Counted from the stretch's first letter, positions 1-11,887 are shown. The stretch is 64,000 bases of DNA from Saururus chinensis (GCA_035235625.1 CP141144.1:35958014-36022013), one strand, 5' to 3'. Translations and numbers: made by a program. Notes: a model not told the origin generated them from the sequence alone.

Positions 1-700
1 ATGGGTTAAGATATTTTGATTTTTGAGAGAAAAATACCTAGAGGAGATGAGAGAAGAATGGTTTATACCTTTTGTTTACTGTTTTCCAAGGAAGGTTCAC
101 ATGTAGCTTCGAGTTGAAGATTAATGTGAATTCATGAAGCTTTTCCACAACTAAGAAGAATTCACTTAGAGATTTCAATGAGGAGTTACAATATATCTTC
201 AATGGGGAGACTAAAGATTTGAAGGATGGCAAAGTCGATTAACAAGAGGAGCTTGTTGAAGGCTAGAAGAAGACAAAGCGAGGAGGAAGAAAAAGTTTTA
301 AGAACTTGAGAGAAAAGACTTGAAGGCTAGCAACAAGAAAGATTTGGAGAAATCTAAACAAAATGAGTTTGTGTTTGAGTCAAAACAATGATTGGTGGTT
401 GCTTGTGTTGATGTAAATTATCTTTCTCGCTAATAGTGCATTGATTAGTTCTGCTTTGGAATTGTCGTGATTTTTTTGACCCAATTTTGGGTTTTCCATG
501 TTAAGATTGATGTGTGTTGCATGTGTTAATTGAATGCTTATGATTTTAATTTATTGATACATCATGAGTGAGTTTTGAGAGAATATATACTTGATTTTAC
601 TACGTTTAAAAATATTGCACAAAATGGCTAAAATTCATAATCTTTATCTTTCATACATAGTTAGACTATTGGTAATCTAGTGATCTATACATAATTGACA
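1..700 (+). repeat. Copia-type leader/5' gag region remnant, copy 1
   Basis: This stretch aligns by eye, in the same orientation, with 51,540-52,085. Shared words include the run around 'gaattcatgaagcttttcca' and 'gttgaaggctagaagaagac'. It has no open frame longer than about 60 codons and no recognisable domain of its own. In the second copy it lies directly upstream of a recognisable copia-type gag fragment, so I infer a leader or 5' gag segment. From about 660 to 790 it also matches the presumed 3' LTR end at 47,450-47,545 (shared 'cataattgacaat' and 'gcaagc.ttgggttga'). Confidence 0.45.
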
Positions 701-1857
701 ATACATTTCCCTTCTTGTCTTTATTGAATTGGTAATCAATTGTCCGCAAGCATTGGGTTGAATGTTGAACTGCATCCCAGGACAAATATGTAAGATCTAT
801 AACTTTAGCCCAATTTATTTTTGATTTAATTATGTTTTATTGTGTGGTTTTGCTTAAATTTACTAGTTTGACATGATTTTGGGGTTAAGGGTTGGTAATC
901 ATGGTTTTAACATGATTTAAATTTATTTTCATACGTGTTTTAATATCAAACTTGATTTATCTTATTTTTAGGGATTTGATGGTAAATTTTCTTAAATCAA
1001 GGGTGTGGACTCTACCGTGGGCCCCACATCCACGATTGGACGATGCGTGTTCCACATGACTCTAAACTTCAGTTTTCTCATTTTGATGAGTTTTAGAATT
1101 TTTAAACTAGTTTTTAACCTTAAAATGCCCCTAAATAGCCACATAAGACATTTTAGTTCATATTTTTGAGCCCATTAATTTGTAATTATAACCCAACAAC
1201 TTACTATATAAGGAAAATCCTAGCCTATTTCCCTATTGGGAAAGGGCTGTACTAGGAGGCTAGGTTGTGCCCTTTTTAGCCTTAATCGTCCTAATCTTCC
1301 CAATTTTCTCTTCGTCTCTCCTATTCCCACTATCTCTTAAATGGATTCTTGATTTATTTTACTAAAAGTAATGTTTTAAAATTTGATTTCAAACCATAAA
1401 AGAGGGATTTACATTTTTAATTGAAGGAAATAATAGATCTACTTGTTTTCAAAGTTATTTAAGCTTAATATTCTATTTTGATTAAGTATTAATCAAAACC
1501 GTAATTTTGGGTAGGGTTTCTTCAGGAGAAGAGTGTCAATTTTGACCCAAGAACTTCTTCAAGACAAGGGGTTTTCATCTCAAGTGGTTTTTATGCTTTG
1601 GATTTCATATTTGAATGGTTCGAGTGGGTTCTTACTTATTTATCTACTTTCAAGGTAGATTATTAAAAGCATGTCATTTGTATTGATTTTCTTGCGATAA
1701 AGTTTAAGAATGGTTATATCTACCATGTTTTAGGGTTGCATTTTGATTTCATGATGTTTTGGAGTGATTTTTGAATTTTTTTAGCATTTTTAGGTACTTT
1801 TGGTTTAATTTTTGTGAGGTTGAAGACGAACCAGAAATGAGCATAAAGTGAATTGTT

Positions 1858-1962
1858 AAAGGCATTCGAATGGCCCAACAAACGTTTGAACGACCTATCT
1901 GGCTGATTAAATGGCCAGGTGTTCGAACGACCCAATAGGGCATTCGAACGACGAAATGACAA
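1858..1962. repeat. Cluster of CGTTCGAACG-like palindromic motifs
   Basis: Four diverged copies of a motif of the form g(c/g)gTTCGAACGnCC occur within about 105 bases ('gcattcgaatggccc', 'cgtttgaacgacc', 'gtgttcgaacgaccc', 'gcattcgaacgacg'). The same motif recurs four times at 13,245-13,350. The spacing is irregular. It appears to be a conserved internal feature of an LTR family. Confidence 0.6.
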
Positions 1963-2898
1963 TTTTTGTCATTCTTGAATATTTTGGTCATTTCTTGTTC
2001 TCTCTCTCTATGAATCTAATTTCTTATGAGTAGAATAAATTATTATTACCTATAAATGCTGCTCAGATTGCATGAAGATCATTGTGGAAATTATGATTTA
2101 GGCTATGTTTGGTTAATTTTAGCATAATATTCTACTTGTCTTAAATTCATATTTGATGATTACTTCATGATTTCTTAATGATTCCAGTAGGTTTAATATG
2201 AAGATGTGAATATATGCTTACATATGTTTTTATTAATTATTGGTGAATTATGTTTCCATGTTCTAACTTAAGTATGGTGATGTTTATCCTTCCCTAAGTC
2301 TAGTATGATGTTATACTTTTCTTGGACTTGTATTGTCGATGTTTTCACCATATTTACTCCATGATTTTAGTAGGGAATGACTGATAAAATCATGGATGCA
2401 TGTATATCACATTCATTATGGTTTGTCCATGTTTCACATATCTTTACTTAGACTTGAACAATACCTTTTATGTACACACTTTTGTAGATATTTGTGATGA
2501 TTATTTAACACCAATGGACCATGATTTATGCATATGTGGACTGATTTGAGCATATCTCTTATATTTGACTCATGTAACATTGCTCATGTATGTACCATGT
2601 TGCATGCATCTTGAAAATGATTTATGATTGAGATTAATCGTGATTAGCCATGTTTGATTGATTGGATGCAATGGATGACATTCATTGTCAGACAAATTGA
2701 TCGAAGGCTTATAGAATTGATTTGGGTCTGAAAGGACGTGATTTTGTTTTGAATTCGGTATTGATGAGTGTAGTGCTTGAGACTTGGTACCTCCCCAGGT
2801 TTAGAAAAGTGGAATGCTATATGTGTGTTGTTTAATAAGATATCTGGACCCTAAGAATCCAGGTGGTATTTTCGAGTGCACCTACTTACCACATATAG

Positions 2899-3075
2899 TG
2901 ATCCGAGCTGTCTTGATGAGATGTAGTGCTCGGGAGTGTCTTGATGAGAAGTCACACTCGGGATTGTCTTGACGAGTAGTAGTGCTCAGGATTGTCTTGA
3001 TGAGCAATTGTGCTCAAGGCTTTGGCCTTGATGAGCAGTCGTGCTCGGGGTTTTTGACCCTGATGAGCAGGTTTA
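2899..3075 (+). repeat. Short tandem array, unit about 33-36 bp
   Basis: Five diverged tandem units share the core 'ttgatgagNagtNgtgctcggg'. The last unit has a 'ggctttggcc' variant linker. It is non-coding and lies at the right end of the LTR-like region. Confidence 0.7.
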
Positions 3076-3239
3076 TTTCCCTATGTTTGTGAGACATTAC
3101 CCATTTGTTGTTGTTTCATGTGTAGGTAATATTATTCTCAATTACAGAGTTGTTGTGTAGGAATAAGGGAGCTTATTTTAAACTTGTGGGTATGGCATAA
3201 GTTGCATGTTGTGCAGGATGGAGGGCATTTCTGAAAGAA

Positions 3240-3905
3240 AAATATATGGGTTAAGATAGAACGCAAAACATGTTCTACATTCTGGTTTTGCCTGGTGGAA
3301 CAGAGGATGAAAACCCCCTAAGCAGCAGCCTTGGCAGCTCGCCATAGTAGCTCTGCTATCGAAGTCTTGCCGCCCGGCCACCACCTTGGGTTGCAGTCGC
3401 TCAACCCACTCCTCTGATTTCTTTCCGGCCGGCTACCTCTCCCCATTTTTGGCCTGCCACGGTTTTGTCACCCCACCCTTGGTCCCAATCCACCTCCACA
3501 CAACCCCATTTCCCCTCATCTTTGCAATTTCACATAAACTTGCTCCTTTAAAAATCGATCGGGATAGCACAAAAATGTGTTGTCCGACAGCCGCTTTGAC
3601 ATATTGGCGACTGGTGGCCACCACCACTGCTCCTATCTCCCTCCTCCTCAATGCCCTACCATTACCAATGCCCCTTGACCACTTGTTTGAGGGCGTTGGT
3701 CAATGGAACCACGACTGTGTCCTCTCTAGGTGGAGTTCGAGAAGTCTTTAGAAGCCTTCCGACATTCTGCTAATGAGCCTAACGGTTGTCTTAACCTTGA
3801 CCCCCCTGGAACATCCCTTTTTGGGCACACTACTATCTCTCGCCATCTGTTGTGTGAGCCATGGAAGGTGTGCGGATCATCGGGCGCCGCTTTGAGACCA
3901 ACTGC
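3240..3905. repeat. Dispersed repeat R3, copy 1
   Basis: GC-richer than its surroundings and clearly alignable in direct orientation with 19,225-19,882: shared 'gggttaagatagaacg', 'agctcgccatag', 'tgccgcccggccaccac' and 'gccatggaaggtgtg'. Both copies end in 'gctttgagaccaa'. Predicted frames on either strand are not conserved between the copies, so no protein is proposed. It lies just upstream of copia LTR/leader sequence in both places, so it may be part of that element or of a neighbouring LTR. Confidence 0.6.
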
Positions 3906-4267
3906 TTTAATAAGATTAGTCAAATGCTTATGCCTTGATTTATCTTCATTTAGTCAGATGCATTAGTTGAAGATCAAGGCTATAAATTTCTATAATGCTA
4001 GATGGAGGGGTTGTAAATATGATTGTGCGAAGAATTATGTGTGTGCTATATGCAAACAGTAAGGTGTGAAAAAGGTTAATGCGCGGAATGTAGTATAAAT
4101 CTTTGAGTGGTTATGTGTATGATGACAATGAATGTGTGTCTAACTGGTTACAATCATTTTGGACTCGATCGAACTTCAGAGCAACAAGTAAGAGACTTCA
4201 TGGATAAGTGAATGGATGGTCTTAGGTTTGGTTGACGATTGCAAACTAGTAAGATTGTATATCATAA
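3906..4267. other. Unassigned non-coding sequence
   Basis: No gene, RNA or repeat relationship was recognised here. The second copy of the flanking repeats (19.88 and 24.42 kb) does not contain it. It is moderately AT-rich with stops in all frames. Confidence 0.4.
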
Positions 4268-5632
4268 TTGTACCTGCATAATATACAAATTGTAAATCTA
4301 AACATAATGGAAATAAGTAAGTTAACAGTAAGAATTGTGTCCCTAACTACTTCGACGGATTGAGTTTTGCATTCTATTGATAGTTGAATGATAGTCAACT
4401 ATTCACTTGTGAGATCGACATAGTACTCACCCTTTGGGGTGTTGTTTTGGAGCTATGTTAAAGCTCAGACATTTGTCGCTTAGTTGAGAGTATCGTATGT
4501 TTTCGGTCTAAGTGTGGAACTATAAGTTTTCCACCAAGAGTGGCAATGTACACTTTCCACCCAAAAGTAGCAATGTACACTTTCTACCCAAAAGTGGCGC
4601 TGTAAGATTTTTGCCCTTAGTTGAATCTGTATGGCCCTTACTTGGCAGTGTATGACTCTAGAGAATAGGCATTTGACCACTCAAGTAAGTAGTACAATGA
4701 ATTATGATATTACATGTTTGATCTTTTGCCCATGAGCATTGGTGCACCTTGCCTTCAAAATTATTCAAGTGCATAGGTTCCTCCCTCAAAGTTAAGGCGA
4801 CGCCCTAGTGGCATTTCTTCCTTAAGACATTAGAGTTGATTAATACATAATTGGCTCTAGTTGTCTATTGTAAATGTAAGGTAGTAAGTGTAAGGTAATA
4901 AGTGTAATATTGTGAGGGTAACTGGTAAGTCTGTGATAGTAAGAATATGATGGTATAGGGTTTTTGTGTGATGCAGTAAGGTAATACAAAAATTTGTAAG
5001 TATATGGGTTTTAGGGGAAATGTAGGACTTGTCTTGAGGCTATGTTTATTCTACTTGTTTTAACGTGAACTACTTCATGTGAAGCAGCTTTTGCATAGAC
5101 TTTTATGGTTAATAGATTATAATTCTCCTATTGGGTATGTAAATATTTGTTTTTCCTTCCCATATTCTCCAGATACTTCAAGGACTTCTGCAGGTCCTAG
5201 TTCGAGAGGTGTATAGGCTGGATTTTGTTTTTGAGGATGCACTTATTGACTGTAAGTTGATTTTTGACCCTATGATTCCTTTGCTTATTTATTAAATGAG
5301 ATGAGAGCTATTACATTTATTATTTTGAACTTGTACAAAGACTGTTTATTTATGTTTGGACTATTATGGAACATGTATTCAGGGGGGAAAATTATATTGA
5401 GCCCATGACCATGTTACCTTTGTAAATGATGGCTTTTAACTTATTTACCGGTGGCATATGGTTGTGTGGATTTGATGTGAATGTGTTTGCGTAGATTTGA
5501 AATTGATTTGTGAGATTTATAAAAATATTTTCATATGTTTCGAGTTTTTGTCAATTCCCACCAATTTACAGTCATTATATTGCAAACTTTTTCCTTGAAT
5601 TTCGATGAGGAATAATTTGAAAACACTAGTCA
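4268..5632 (+). repeat. Copia-type LTR-like region, copy 1
   Basis: Aligns with 24,417-25,437 in direct orientation, beginning at 'taattgtacctgcat'. It ends in CA at 5,632, three bases before a primer-binding-site-like sequence, which is the arrangement expected at the 3' end of a 5' LTR. The left LTR boundary was not located. No coding frame. Confidence 0.5.
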
Positions 5633-5635
5633 TGA

Positions 5636-5647
5636 TAGTATCAGAGC
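5636..5647 (+). other. Primer binding site-like, tRNA-iMet type
   Basis: TAGTATCAGAGC differs at one base from the common plant retrotransposon primer site TGGTATCAGAGC, complementary to initiator tRNA-Met. The equivalent site in the second copy is TAGTATCGGAGC at 25,441-25,452. Confidence 0.6.
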
Positions 5648-6540
5648 CCGGAATTTGAGGTTTTGGCTGCTGATTTGAATAAAGCCTAAGGTTTTAGTTC
5701 GATATAGGTCATAGTTGGCAAGTTTTTTGGCAAAAGCCAAATTGACATCTCTATGCTTAAAATTTGATAGGGCTTTTGCTAGGTAATTGAAATTGAGTCT
5801 TATTGGTGCTAATTGTCCTTTGTTTGTTTCTAGAATTTTTCAATTTGGTGATCTAATTACGCTTGTGCACTCCCTAGGGGGATTTGGTGAATTTTCCCCT
5901 TTTAGTTTTCTCAAATTCATAATTCCTATCTCACTTTTTATGGCAAGAGATTTTCTGATCTAGATTGATTAGTTGATTGTATCATCATTCTATGATTAAT
6001 TGATTAGATTAGGACTTGATAAGAATTGACTAAACTAGCCCTAGGGGCATTTTGGTCAATTCACTAGGAAAAATTAGTGAGTGGCCAACTTTTTTTCAAA
6101 AGATACATGTTTGAATGCTAACTAAATGATTTATTGTTGCATGTATGTGATGTGCATGAGGGTAAAATGGCCAAATTAGCCCAAGGGCTATTTCTATAAT
6201 TTTGCTACATATTTTGTGTGGACAAAAAAGATAAAACTCAGAAACTTTAAAGTAACTTTTCTTGCTGATTTCAATGCTTGGTGGTTAGCATAATAATAAT
6301 GCATGCTTAGTTTCATATTGAATTGAAACTAACTCAAGGGTTAAGGGTATTTCACATAATTCGCATGCTTGTTCATTAAGCGGTGATTGTGTGCAATTCT
6401 TTTGAAGTTCAATTTAAGTTACTGTTTTCACCATAAAGCATACTTAAATCTTGCTGAGATTTTATTAAGTAGCATTTTGTCTTATTACTCGTATTTAATC
6501 TCTTGTGAAACTGTCTCGTTTTGTAGTTTGATTTCTTGTC
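5648..6540 (+). other. Untranslated leader of copia-type element, copy 1
   Basis: Roughly 890 bases between the primer site and the gag start, with no long frame. It aligns throughout with 25,453-26,352, including a shared 'ggtttttggctgctgatttgaat'-like opening. This is a long 5' leader. Confidence 0.5.
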
Positions 6541-6813
6541 ATGGCAAGAAAAATGGTAACACCTGAGTTGGAGAAAACTAAAAAGATGAATGTAGATAAC
6601 TATCTAGTGTCAAAGAAGATGATAGAAAATACCCTAATACTACTCTCTAACCGAGCTCATGTGTTGGAGCATATTATTGAGCCTCTCCCTAAAAACTGCA
6701 CAATGGCTCTGAAGAAAGCTCATGAAAAATTAAAGGATGAGGAAAACAAGGTCACATCTACTATTCTAACATTAATGGAGCCCAATGTGGAAAGGCATTA
6801 TTCTATAGTTTAG
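6541..6813 (+). pseudogene. Ty1/copia gag N-terminal fragment (UBN2-type), copy 1
   Basis: A 90-codon frame starting MARKMVTPELEKTKK. The order ELEKTKK - 'DNYLVSKKMIENTL' - 'VLEHIIEPLPKN' - 'KAHEKLKDEENKV' - 'ILTLME' follows the N-terminal half of copia-type gag (UBN2 family), where a 'L-x-G-x-NY-x-x-W' segment is followed by a helix-rich capsid-like domain. Normal gag is several times longer; here the frame ends after 'TNVER'-equivalent residues and runs into unrelated LTR sequence, so it is truncated. A homologue at 26,353-26,661 shows the same start codon. The last ~30 bases of the frame are repeated at 6,829. Family assignment is by motif order only; truncation is directly visible. Confidence 0.65.
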
Positions 6814-6864
6814 TCTAGTTGCCTTATTCCAATGTGGAAAGGCATTATTCTATAGTTTTAAAGC

Positions 6865-8172
6865 AAGACATGGTTCTATAGTTTTATGTTGTGATTAATC
6901 CATACTCGACTTGCATTATTCTTTGGTTTTAGTCATGGTGTTGATTAAACCGTGCAGTCATTAAACCTATACCTTGCTGAATTATACGCTGTGTAGGGTT
7001 TAGAGCCTTCCATGCCATGGCTAATATATAAATCTGTTTGCTTTATTCTTTGGTTTTTATTCACTATCTTGCGGCAACTGGAAAGTTTATTCGATATATA
7101 CCTTGCTGATCCATATGAGTGTATGTAAAGATTGATCATTGGCTGAATTCTGGGTTAGCCTAATAATGAATGTGTGATTATAGTGCATAGATATTGAAGG
7201 CATGAAATTTTGTCAGGGGTGAACCGAAAGTTGTGTTCCAAACATAATATAATTGTCTTACGATTGCCTAAGCTTGCATAAATGGATAATTTTAACCTGG
7301 ACCAGTGTTGCTGAGATGATTATAATGTCTAACTTACCTAATATGATTAGGATTGCAGCCAACTGAGTTCAGTTTTACCTTGTGGTTGGACTGACATGGA
7401 TGGGGTAAACAGTTGTAATCTCTTGAATTGAACTGAGCCTTAGGTGTGCAAAAACCCCTAAATGCTAATGTAAATAATGGCATTAGTGTTGTCTTTTGAT
7501 TAATGTAAGAACTACCTATAAATATAAGAGGATATGGCTGAATTAGAGTTCAAGTATGCTCACTGCAATAGCCATGGTGGGACTGTCAAGCCTTGTGGTC
7601 TACGCATTTTCAGGGCTTTGGTCCACAGCTCTCTTTTGAGTAATTCGCATACATCTAGGTTTTTGAGCATCATGAAACGCTCGTCGACCTCCGGCCAGTG
7701 TCTCCATCAGCACGATGGTACCCGCATCTTTAGACCAATGGCTGATCCGAGTGTATCTCTAAGGATTTTAGGATTTAATGTTACTATACAGTTTTCTCCT
7801 TTGAGCGGGAGTCCATATTCGGGTAGCACTAGAGATAGTTGCTTCCTGAGCAGAGTAGTTTAACTTGAGTTGATATTGTCTTTTGTTAATTAAAGGTCAG
7901 ATTCTATGAGTAATGCTTCAGATCTACATATCGTGTGTAATTTTTCATTGTGTATTGATGATGTTCTAACCGGTGTCAAATAGCACATTATATATTTTTT
8001 CCTCTTATTTCTATATCCATCTCCATAACTTGATTTTAATGATATATGATGCTTGGCCTCGTATGATAACACCATAAATTTCGTATTGTCTCATAATCGT
8101 CTGTTATAGCTCTGTTGGGCGATGAAAATGGTGAACGGGGATAGGGGGGCCATGATGGGCCGGGGTGTTACA
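6865..8172 (+). repeat. Truncated LTR of family B (3' part), copy 1
   Basis: Aligns in direct orientation with 55,999-57,614, the right part of a complete TG...CA unit with target duplication at 55,003-57,614. It ends in the same way ('ggggtgttaca' then 'attcc'). The 5' half is missing and replaced by copia gag sequence. A 109-codon frame at 7,534 is interrupted by a stop in the other copy, so it is not regarded as a gene. Confidence 0.65.
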
Positions 8173-8693
8173 ATTCCTATTCAAATAGCTATACTATTTC
8201 TACAATCTGGATAGTTTTGTTCAGTTTCATGTCCAATTTATGTTCAAAAAGATAAGTTTGTTCACTAGACGGTCTCTATTCTTGCCCAATTTTTTGCTTT
8301 GTTTATTAAGTTCTTTCTTTGCATCCATATTAATTTCTAACAAATTTGTAACTCCAAAAAATAGTCCAAATAACTCGTAAATATGCCAAGAATCTTTTAA
8401 ATTGTTTTGAACATTGCTCATGGGTCTCGATAAGCACATCTTACCTACAAAATATAAAAAATTATATTTTAGACATGTAGTATTTAAATAAAATCCCGAC
8501 TTAATTAAAAAACATGGCTAAACTACTAATAGGGCTCAAATTAATTAATCAATAAATTAAAGTATTAATATTTATCTTAATATAAATTAATCCTAATTAA
8601 TCCTAAATTAACCTAATACTATACTAACAAATAAGGTAAAAAGGCTTATACACAGACAGTTATATATATATATATTCCACACTTATAAAATGC
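8173..8693 (-). repeat. LTR of family A, 5' part, copy 1
   Basis: On the minus strand this matches the opening of the LTR piece at 12,821-13,812: 'cctttttaccttattt', 'ctacatgtctaaa', 'ttttgtaggtaa', 'cttatcgag' and 'gaaattaatatgga' occur in the same order. It also matches 57,615-58,114. The 3' half, present at 54.07-55.00 kb in the other copy, is missing here. Confidence 0.65.
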
Positions 8694-9454
8694 CCAATAC
8701 CTATATTTTCCTAGTCCTTGAGAAAAATAGAACAAAATAAAACAACCAATCTAAAAATGTAAATGTCACTTTCGAAGGGAATCACAATTGCATTTAGCGT
8801 ATGCAACAAACTTTTAAACCCTTAGGTGTCCCTAGTTGGAAGAGTTGTTTCCCTTGAGGGTTCGGAGTAATGATACCCACAAACATCTAAACCTAATAAA
8901 AAAATTAAAAATAAAATATGAAAATAAAATTTCTAAAAAGAATCTTCTCTTAAAAACACATAATTATTTAAAAAAATAAATAACTATGAATACATGACAC
9001 ATAAATAATTTTGATTTGATTACTTTCGAATAAGGAATCATCCATTCTATAACCTAATCTTGTAAATAATTGTACAACAACATATATACATGTCAAATAC
9101 AAAAAGTGTAGAAACCTGTAGTCATACAATATCAAATATTTATTAACAAGCATATCTTATGTGACCCATGAACTAAGATAATTAAAGTTAACTTACTAAA
9201 AAATATAACAAGGACAATCTTTCATCCTTAATATCTCAAAACAAAACTACATGGATTGACCTTCAAATTTCAATTAAATTTAGGGAATATGAGCATAAAA
9301 TACCTCAAAATATGACTCTTACAATACTTAGTTCTCTTAAGCTATCTAAATAGTCCATGTAACAAGCATTATATATGCATCCCTAATTCAGTTGGCTCAA
9401 GGCACTAGGTGTTGAAACACCCCTTGGGTTTAATAATTATAACTATAAAGGCTA
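8694..9454. other. Non-coding flank inside a duplicated block, copy 1
   Basis: AT-rich, without genes. Aligns with 58,115-58,854 in direct orientation (shared 'aagagttgt', 'tcatccattctataacct'/'tcatgcattctataacct', 'gttgaaacaccccttg'). Frames are all short. It is part of the 4-kb duplication split by the gypsy insertion. Confidence 0.6.
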
Positions 9455-9459
9455 CAGAA

Positions 9460-9766
9460 TGATGTTCCCGAAGTGGCACAATTGGTACCTTGGAGTTTCA
9501 TGCAGGGAAAAGGAAGGCAGAAAGAAGAAAGGGAAGAAGGTAAATATCCAATTGCATAACCATCAACGAAGAGAGGGGGCAATCCATATAGGGAACCAAC
9601 CCACCCACCTAGGGAGTCGCACCAACTAGTGAGGCCGGCTATCTTAGCTTGCCCAATACAGTTATTTCTCCCAATACATAAGCAAATATGATGAAAATAT
9701 AAAAGTTAGTAGCCTAATACAATGAAATAGAATGAAAATAAGTAGTCCGGGTGATCGTGCACAACA
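9460..9766 (-). repeat. Gypsy 3' LTR
   Basis: A 307-bp LTR opening TGTTGTGCACGATCACCC on the minus strand and closing ...GGGAACATCA. It aligns along its length with 15,219-15,535 and more distantly with the 300-bp LTR at 24,117-24,416. Differences between the two LTRs (point changes and small indels such as 'gaag'/'aagg' runs) show the insertion is not recent. Confidence 0.88.
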
Positions 9767-9769
9767 CTC

Positions 9770-10060
9770 TACCATGCTTCCGCAATTCACCTCTACCTTA
9801 AGGCGACCAAGTCGGATAGCGAGCCATGAACGTGTCCTCAGAGATCCATGTACCATCCTCCAGGGGCTGACCCTGCCAAGCAACGAGCACCTCTATAATG
9901 ATGCGACCTGAGAGACGGACCCAAGGACGTGTCACCAACGCATCAGTGGCCAAGGACCAAGCCCATCAAGGGGGGCGATGGAGCATCAGTGGCCAAGGAT
10001 GTGTCACCAACGCATTAGCGCAGCCTGGAGACATGAAAGACGGGGTGGACTAAGGAGTCA
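9770..10060 (-). pseudogene. Chromodomain-like C-terminus of gypsy integrase
   Basis: Minus-strand translation around 9,880-9,790 contains 'VLVAWQGQPLEDGTW' and 'MARYPTWSP', the pattern of the integrase C-terminal chromodomain of plant chromoviruses ('VLVQW.G....ATWE'). It ends shortly before the 3' LTR, as expected. A short internal duplication ('catcagtggccaagga' twice near 9,945 and 9,985) and stops break the frame. Confidence 0.6.
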
Positions 10061-10830
10061 AGTGGTAGAGCAAGGAGGTAAGCCACCTGGCCGATGTGCT
10101 CCTCCATAGCATAGGGACCATGGAAATGGGGGGTGAGCTTGGAAAGCTTGGGCTGAGACAACGATGTCTAGTGCTGAGGAAGAACAGAGACATAAACCAA
10201 GTCACCCACCGCAAACTCCCTATCAGTGTGATGACCATCATAAATTTGCTTCATCTGATTCTAAGCAGAGGACAAGTTCAGCTTGAGCTGTCGAAGAACC
10301 TCGTCTTGTGTATGGAGCATATAGTCCACCTTAGCCATAGAGGAGCGATGAGGAACATAAGACAACACAATCGGGGGTGGGAGGCCATACAACATCTCAA
10401 AAGGAGTGAAACCGGCATTGTGAAACAGCGGAGGTACTGCTCTAAGCATCAATTTGCGACCTCTGTCTGGGCATCCGTCTGGGGGTGATAAGCGGTGCTC
10501 ATGTGGAGAGAAGTGCCCTATAAACTAAAGAACTCCCTCCAAAACTGAGATATGAAGATCCGGTCATGGTCAGAGACAATAGTACGAGGCATGCTGTGTA
10601 GTTTGGCCACCTCCCGAACATAGAGCTCTGCAATTGTCTTGGCGGTGAATGCATGCCTCAGAGCACAAAAGTGAGTGTACTTACACAAGCGGTCCACCAC
10701 CACCATAATCACCGACTTGCCTTGCACTAAGGGCAAGACCTCCACGAAGTCCATCGAAACATCCTCCCAAACCTTATCAGGGATAGGCAAGGGCTGAAGC
10801 AAACCTGTAGGAGAGGTTGTGGCAGCCTTA
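10060..10830 (-). pseudogene. Gypsy integrase core remnant
   Basis: Frame 10,802-10,518 reads 'WEDVSMDFVEVLPLVQGK' then 'VVDRLCKYTHF' and 'IVSDHDRIFISQFW', matching the rve integrase core with its first two catalytic aspartates (MDF and SDH/D). The third acidic residue sits in 'HPQTDAQTEV' just downstream, in a different frame. A following frame (10,452-10,261) carries 'FTPFEMLYGLPPP', the usual sequence after the core. So D, D and E are all visible but frameshifts and stops separate them. The domain order places it between RNase H and the chromodomain-like tail. Confidence 0.8.
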
Positions 10831-10939
10831 GCTCTCTAATAGATATCATAAGAGGCCACATACGCCTGGACTACCCAACGAATACCCTGCCACATAAAGC
10901 TCTGGCTAACCCACTTATAAGTGTAGAATGCTCCTTCAT

Positions 10940-11620
10940 GACTGACTACTGGAGTGTCATGAAAGTGGGAGAGAATACGCCTGCGATGATCATCAACATC
11001 AGGTACCCAAAGGCGGTCCTTCCAAAAGAGAAGGTCATCTCACCACACAAAGAAAGGATGGGTAGCGGGGTCAGCCTCGAGAGCTATAATCAGGGCCTAT
11101 GTCTGAGAATCATCAATGTATGCCTGCCTCAACTCATCAATGATGGGCAGGACGATGTAGAAAGGGCCAAGCATGATCTTGGGGTAGAGCTGGGAGAAAG
11201 GACGTCGGCCACGGTGTTTTCTGACCCTTTCTTGTACATGACCTCATAATCATAGCCAAGTAATTTACTGACCCACCGTTGCTATCACGGAGTGGACACC
11301 CACTGCTCAAGGAAGTACTTCAGAGGTTGGTGGTCAGTGCGAATCAAGAACCTGCGGCCAAGTAATTAAGGCCGCTACTTGTTGACAACGAGCACAATAG
11401 CCAACATCTCCTTTTTATAAACGGATGGGGACAAAGAGTGGCCAGCCAAAGCCTTGCTGATGTAGGCAATGGGGCTCTCGTCCTGCAGCATAACTGCCCC
11501 TAGACCTATCTCTGAAGCATCTATTTCAAGCACGAAGGGGCACCTAAAATCATGTAAAATCAGAATTGGGGCTGATGCCATAGCCTACTTCAGTTCTGCA
11601 AACGCCGCTTGGGCAACCTC
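10940..11620 (-). pseudogene. Gypsy RNase H remnant and linker
   Basis: Frame 11,581-11,375 contains 'PFVLEIDASEIGLGAVMLQ' and 'PIAYISKALAG', the start of the RNase H domain that follows RT in Ty3/gypsy (DAS-GxGAVLxQ signature, first catalytic Asp retained). Further left, 'LKYFLEQWVSTP'-type residues are visible in another frame. The integrase zinc-binding region expected near 10.9 kb is not convincing. Decayed by stops and frame changes. Confidence 0.75.
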
Positions 11621-11887
11621 ATTCCAACCAAATGCCCCCTTTTTGAGAAGCGCTATAAGTGGCCGAGCAATCTCCCCATACCGGCTGATGAACAACCTAT
11701 AATAGCTATTGAGGCCCAGACAACCCTATAGCGCATGAACACAAGTGGGTGGCGGCCAAGAGAGCATTGCGGCCACCTTTGACGGGTCAGTGGCGACACT
11801 GTCCTGCGAGATGATATTGTCCCAAGCAATCAATCTGTGAGATGCCAAAGGAACACTTCCAACCCTTAAGAAATAAAGAGTTATTTC

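Larger units (their letters stand above)
850..3180 (+). repeat. Probable LTR-type non-coding repeat with TATA box
   Basis: No coding potential is seen. The segment has LTR-like features: a TATA-type box 'actatataagg' near 1,203 followed by a pyrimidine-rich stretch, CGTTCGAACG-type motifs at 1,860-1,960 also found in a recognisable LTR at 13.2-13.4 kb, and short tandem repeats at its right end. Terminal TG/CA and target duplications were not found, so boundaries are approximate and the element class is an inference. Confidence 0.35.

Noticed and set aside
2899..3075. CRISPR-like repeat spacing
   Set aside because: Units are directly adjacent and diverged, with no unique spacers, in a plant nuclear context; an ordinary tandem repeat.
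7534..7863. 109-codon plus-strand frame in LTR B
   Set aside because: The homologous stretch from 56,686 has a stop after about 50 codons and differs in sequence, so the frame is not conserved.
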